Source: Phaeodactylum tricornutum CCAP 1055/1 (lineage: Eukaryota; Bacillariophyta; Bacillariophyceae; Surirellales; Neidiaceae). From it: a stretch of 64,000 nucleotides of DNA. Positions 60,347-64,000 of this stretch are shown one piece after another. The notes beneath the pieces were generated by a model. That model was not told the origin of the DNA and made no database searches. It was given only the letters and a program-made list of their open reading frames with translations. The position numbers were made by a program, and so were the translations under genes. Position 1 is the first letter of the stretch. Each line of letters begins with the position of its first letter. The stretch covers positions 109,501-173,500 of the forward strand of contig NC_011681.1 in the NCBI RefSeq assembly GCF_000150955.2, read 5' to 3'.

Positions 60347-62833
60347 ATGAGCTCTATTGTCTTCGCCAGATTTTCCCGCAATCGATTGCCAAAAAGCCGC
60401 CCGTGTCGTCGATGTTTGTCGTCATCTACAGACGACAACTTCTCGGGATCTTCGCAACGGAAAGACGGTCGTCGTCCTACATCGAAGTCTTCTTCTCGAG
60501 GTGAAAAATTGGAGACTGTCCCCACAGAGCCAGTTCTATCTTCACTGAGCGAGTTCATGAAAGAGCACGCCAAACAATCCAGTAGACGTGATGTGGTCGA
60601 TTATGATCTTACATCGCTCATTGCGTCTTTGTCCAAGCGAAACAAAAAGGAATTCTCCGAAGAAAAGAATTCCCTTTCTGCCTATGGTGACGACTCAAAA
60701 AGGATAAAGAGACGTGATGTATCCGCCTCGTCGGGAAAACCGAACGAAAAGTTGCTCTTTGAAGTTTTCAAAATCCCTGATGCTCCTGCTGCACGAAGCG
60801 AAACAGCATTCGAAGAAGGATCGTTTCGACAGTATTCAGAAATACTGGAGTCCATTATTGCAGACGATCCAAAATTCATGCGCAGGCACACTGCAAAACC
60901 TATCGCAGATGAGGTAGCGGAGCCGCTTATCGTTTATTTGCGTTCGGAGGAGCCCGAAGTGGAAGTTGGGCTTCCTACTTTTAAGCATGCTTTGAAGGAA
61001 GGCATCAGTGTAAGGGATACCAATGATATGAAAACCCAGAAGCTCGTCTTTATGGAGAAGCTCGGTGTGTCTGATGCACAGCATAGACTCATAGAGGGGA
61101 CACTCATACAAATCAGTAACCGATGCGCGAAGGAAGCCCGTGGCCTTCCGTTGGAAGTGATATGGGCAAAAGTGAAGGAGGCGGGATTCATAAGCCAGCG
61201 CCTCCTCCAAAATCTTCTTTACATCTCGTCAACATTTGCAACGGGCAGTCGCCAAAAGCACATTACGTATGGAAGGTTGACTGGAACTTCTACCATTTTG
61301 GATGTTCTTTCTGCAAGTGAAAGCTCTCACTCTTCGGATGGTGTTGATGAAGAGGACAACGTTGAGGAGATGCTTGACCTTGCAGACGAGATTGCCGTGT
61401 ATCACGATCTACTTTATGAACCAACGGAGCAGAGTATTCTGACTAGAGTGCGATTGCTTGTTGCCCAAGGGCATGCAAAAGCGGCCGAGAATCTTCTTGT
61501 TGAACACGACTGCGGCTTTCGACTGCGAGCTTATTCTCCTGTCTTAAGACTGCATATGGAGCAAGGCAATGCCAAAGCAGTTATGCATCTGTATAGACGC
61601 ATGAAAAGGCTGCCTCTTGTACATTTTGAGGCCGAAACTTATGTGCATTTGATTGCTGGTCTGGCAGAGCTAGGTTATTTCCAATTGCAGTCCGATCCCA
61701 TTGACGGTATCGAAAAGCTAGGCTTTGTCAACGGGGCGGGCCCAGGTCTTTTCGATGAGCTACTTACTGAAATGGCAGAAGACATACTTGAGCTCACATC
61801 TCAACATGCAAAGCGGTTAAACAATGCTCTCGCAAAAGGCTTCCCTGAATCTAGCCTAGAAGTGACAAGTTCGCTTGGATCAGTCTTGCAGACGTCCGTA
61901 GCTGCGGGAGAGGATGACTTTATAGCTAGCCGTGTGCATATAGATCAATCCAGTGGACATTGCCCGGTTTCTGGCGTCAAGCTCCGTTTGATGAGCCTGG
62001 AACCCGAACAGGCTAAAGCATTTAAGCAGAATATTCTTGATATGGCGACATCGGAACAGGACAGGTACGAACTAAAGTCCAAGCAAAAGAGAGCCCAAAG
62101 ATCAGATTTCATTCTTAATGAATTTATGAAGTGGTTGGATACGAGGGCGGGTGATCCCTTTACGGCCATTCTTGATGGCCCTAACATAGGGTATTACATG
62201 CAGAACTTCGAAGGTGGGCGATTTTCTTATCACCAACTGAAGTTTGTGGTTGACTCGTTGGAATCAATGAATGAAAAGCCCCTCGTTATTTTGCCCCGGA
62301 AGTATGCCAATGACCGAATTCATCTAACCATCGGCGGTGTAATGCAAACTCTGAAGAAGGAGGAGCTTCAAATCCGGAATTACCTGATAAAAACGGGTCG
62401 AGTGTATTTAGTCCCCCCCGGACATTTGGACGACTACTTTTGGATGTTATCAAGCCTCTCCACGCAAACGACAGCAAGGAACGGCCGGGATCTGTCGGTC
62501 TTACCAGGAGATCCGGGCGGTAGATGGCCCGGGGCGAGACCGATGCTGATTTCAAATGACCAGATGCGCGACCATAAGCTTGACTTACTGGAACCAAAGC
62601 TCTTTCGGCGCTGGTACAGCAACTTCATGGTTCACTACAATTTTGCAGCCTTCGTCGGTGGCCAGTGCTCCCATCCAGACATTGGATTTAACCCTGCTGA
62701 TTTCTTTAGCCGCGAAATACAAATGAACCAAAGAGTCGGTGGAGCTAGTTGCTGGCACTTCCCCTTAACGGATTTCGAAAATGAGTGGTTTTGCATATCA
62801 ATACCAAAAGTGATTCCCGAAAAAGCAAAATGA
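60347..62833 (+). CDS. Protein-only RNase P (PRORP-type), copy 1, probably organellar
   Basis: This 828-residue intronless protein is of the PRORP family, which cleaves 5' leaders from tRNA precursors without an RNA subunit. The N-terminus (MSSIVFARFSRNRLPKS, then CRRCLSSS) is a typical mitochondrial or dual presequence. PPR-like helical hairpins occupy the middle (LLVAQGHAKAAENLLV, LRLHMEQGNAKAVMHLYRRM). The NYN metallonuclease domain has its expected acidic residues: D610 in DGPNIG, D695-D696 in HLDDYFWML and D738 in SNDQMRDHKL. The structural zinc site normally uses CxxC plus His and Cys. Here C539, H804 and C816 are kept, but the second Cys of CxxC is Ser542. A paralog lies tail-to-tail downstream. 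Confidence 0.92.
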   Translation: MSSIVFARFSRNRLPKSRPCRRCLSSSTDDNFSGSSQRKDGRRPTSKSSSRGEKLETVPTEPVLSSLSEFMKEHAKQSSRRDVVDYDLTSLIASLSKRNKKEFSEEKNSLSAYGDDSKRIKRRDVSASSGKPNEKLLFEVFKIPDAPAARSETAFEEGSFRQYSEILESIIADDPKFMRRHTAKPIADEVAEPLIVYLRSEEPEVEVGLPTFKHALKEGISVRDTNDMKTQKLVFMEKLGVSDAQHRLIEGTLIQISNRCAKEARGLPLEVIWAKVKEAGFISQRLLQNLLYISSTFATGSRQKHITYGRLTGTSTILDVLSASESSHSSDGVDEEDNVEEMLDLADEIAVYHDLLYEPTEQSILTRVRLLVAQGHAKAAENLLVEHDCGFRLRAYSPVLRLHMEQGNAKAVMHLYRRMKRLPLVHFEAETYVHLIAGLAELGYFQLQSDPIDGIEKLGFVNGAGPGLFDELLTEMAEDILELTSQHAKRLNNALAKGFPESSLEVTSSLGSVLQTSVAAGEDDFIASRVHIDQSSGHCPVSGVKLRLMSLEPEQAKAFKQNILDMATSEQDRYELKSKQKRAQRSDFILNEFMKWLDTRAGDPFTAILDGPNIGYYMQNFEGGRFSYHQLKFVVDSLESMNEKPLVILPRKYANDRIHLTIGGVMQTLKKEELQIRNYLIKTGRVYLVPPGHLDDYFWMLSSLSTQTTARNGRDLSVLPGDPGGRWPGARPMLISNDQMRDHKLDLLEPKLFRRWYSNFMVHYNFAAFVGGQCSHPDIGFNPADFFSREIQMNQRVGGASCWHFPLTDFENEWFCISIPKVIPEKAK

Positions 62834-62935
62834 ACTGTAAATTAAGCTACCACCTACAACAGGAAGAAAATGCCTTGACGAATACCTAGACGTTGCTTTT
62901 TGTCTCAATCTAGTTTGGGCTGTATCACTATTGCT

Positions 62936-64000
62936 TTACCGGCGAATATTTATGCAAAGTCTATCGCTGCCTTCCCAGCCTGTGACAGGGTAGTGCCATA
63001 CCGTGCTGCTTCTTTCCCCACCTACTTCGTTGCCCTGAATCTCTCGGCTGAAGAAATCAGTTGGAACAAAGCGAACATCCCTATCTTGCCATTCATTTTC
63101 AGAATAGGACTCAAGATCATAGTTGACAATGTGGCAACTCGTCCATCGACGAAAGAGCCGTTTTTCCAAAAGCGCTAGCTTGTGATCGCGCATTTGATCA
63201 TTTGTGACAAGCATGGGACGGAGACCTGGAAATCGACGCTGTCTATTGTCAATCGAAACGTGCAGTTGATGCTCAGTCTGATTTGCAACGCTAGCCAGCA
63301 TCCAATAGTAATCATCAAGACATGCTGCTGGGACTTGATACATTTTTCCCTCATCAAGCAGACCATTCATGATGCCAACTTCTCTCTCTGAAAGTTGTTG
63401 CACGGAGTCAATACCTGCCACGTAAAATTTTTCTCCAACATATTTTGAAGGCATAACGACCAACACTTTCTCACCCATGTCCTCAAGTTTGTCCACGACG
63501 AGCTGGACCTGGCTATAGTGCACATTGCCATGTCCAGCATAGGCAACATTTGCTCCATCAACAATTGCAGTAAATGGTTCTCCTTCGTGCTCACGCAACC
63601 ACTCTGAAAACTCAAAAAGGTTTCGCCGTGCCCGCTCAGAGTCTCCTCTACCTTTAAAGTTTTGGTTTCTTGCTTTTAGCTTTTCGCTAAAGTCTTCGTG
63701 TTGCACCGCTGCCATTTCAAGTAAGGTATCATGAACACTTATCCGTTGCTCTTCCGTCAGAGCAAATAGACGGAGATTGGCACCGGTTGCTGGGCATACG
63801 GCGGAGGTTTCGTTCACCGTGACACGGCCTATAGTCAGCAATGGACTGACATTTATACACTTATCAGTGACACAATCGAATTCATAAGAATTCTCCCCTG
63901 CAAACCCAGACACGAATCCATCCAGGATGGTTTCAGCCGCATCTAGACTCAGCTCGAGAAGATCCTCGGCCATTTCAGTAGAAATAGTATCAAAAAGGGC
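62936..64000 (-). CDS. Protein-only RNase P (PRORP-type), copy 2 (5' end outside window)
   Basis: The reverse frame is open from the stop at 62936 to the window edge, giving 354 residues of the C-terminal part. The internal ATG at 63973 is not the true start, because residues before it (ALFDTISTEMAEDLLEL) align with LFDELLTEMAEDILEL of copy 1. The NYN domain keeps DGANVAYAG, CLDDYYWML and TNDQMRDHKL, so it should be catalytic. As in copy 1, the CxxC zinc motif has one Cys only (VCPATGANL), while a WHYPVTGW...C pair is kept. About 100 bases separate the two convergent stops. Two PRORP genes could serve different compartments (nucleus, plastid, mitochondrion), but the presequence of this copy is not visible. 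Confidence 0.9.
   Translation of the reverse strand, partial: ALFDTISTEMAEDLLELSLDAAETILDGFVSGFAGENSYEFDCVTDKCINVSPLLTIGRVTVNETSAVCPATGANLRLFALTEEQRISVHDTLLEMAAVQHEDFSEKLKARNQNFKGRGDSERARRNLFEFSEWLREHEGEPFTAIVDGANVAYAGHGNVHYSQVQLVVDKLEDMGEKVLVVMPSKYVGEKFYVAGIDSVQQLSEREVGIMNGLLDEGKMYQVPAACLDDYYWMLASVANQTEHQLHVSIDNRQRRFPGLRPMLVTNDQMRDHKLALLEKRLFRRWTSCHIVNYDLESYSENEWQDRDVRFVPTDFFSREIQGNEVGGERSSTVWHYPVTGWEGSDRLCINIRR

Noticed and set aside
1-64000. Retrotransposons, DNA transposons or viral remnants
   Set aside because: I saw no reverse transcriptase, integrase, transposase or terminal repeats anywhere in the window.

Overview
The window is nuclear DNA of a compact protist genome, most likely a pennate diatom and most likely Phaeodactylum tricornutum. 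I infer this from tightly packed genes on both strands, short introns (about 59-108 bases), Tat-translocase proteins with diatom-type plastid presequences (signal peptide cut before Phe), giant Pro-Ser-repeat surface proteins and protein-only RNase P. I recognised the organism from gene content; no search was run.

Layout. 1-597: the start of a NOP9-like Pumilio protein (minus strand). 1.8-13.0 kb: two tandem secreted proteins, each with a Cys-rich N-terminus, a huge PSxxPS region, a second Cys-rich block and a Lys/Ser-rich tail. Their first 1.1 kb is almost identical, and the second gene carries 28 copies of a 123-bp repeat. 14-24.7 kb: proteasome lid RPN6, a Tudor-like protein, an E2F factor with a long intron, a two-exon unknown, and a PPR protein. 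25-31.3 kb: Pescadillo, two tandem TatA-type proteins and MON1. 31.3-45.4 kb: SEC23-like protein, GGPP synthase, a class II glutamine amidotransferase, eIF3e, APC2, AP-4 sigma and a C78-family cysteine peptidase. 46-53.3 kb: an alpha/beta hydrolase, VPS16, a small conserved protein and a WDR53-like protein. 53.8-64 kb: a multi-pass membrane protein, a DUF493-type protein, a ZNF593/Bud20-like protein with a degenerate finger, a head-to-head bZIP pair, and a tail-to-tail pair of PRORP-type RNase P proteins, the second cut by the window edge.

The genes do not form one pathway. Several belong to endomembrane traffic (MON1, SEC23-like, AP-4 sigma, VPS16) and several to ribosome or RNA biology (NOP9, Pescadillo, ZNF593-like, eIF3e, PRORP, PPR). 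I see no transposon, CRISPR array, rRNA or tRNA. The most unusual content is the pair of Pro-Ser surface proteins, and a short recurrent motif (ACTGTRAA) in many upstream regions. Exon boundaries were placed by hand from GT/AG sites, reading phase and family similarity.
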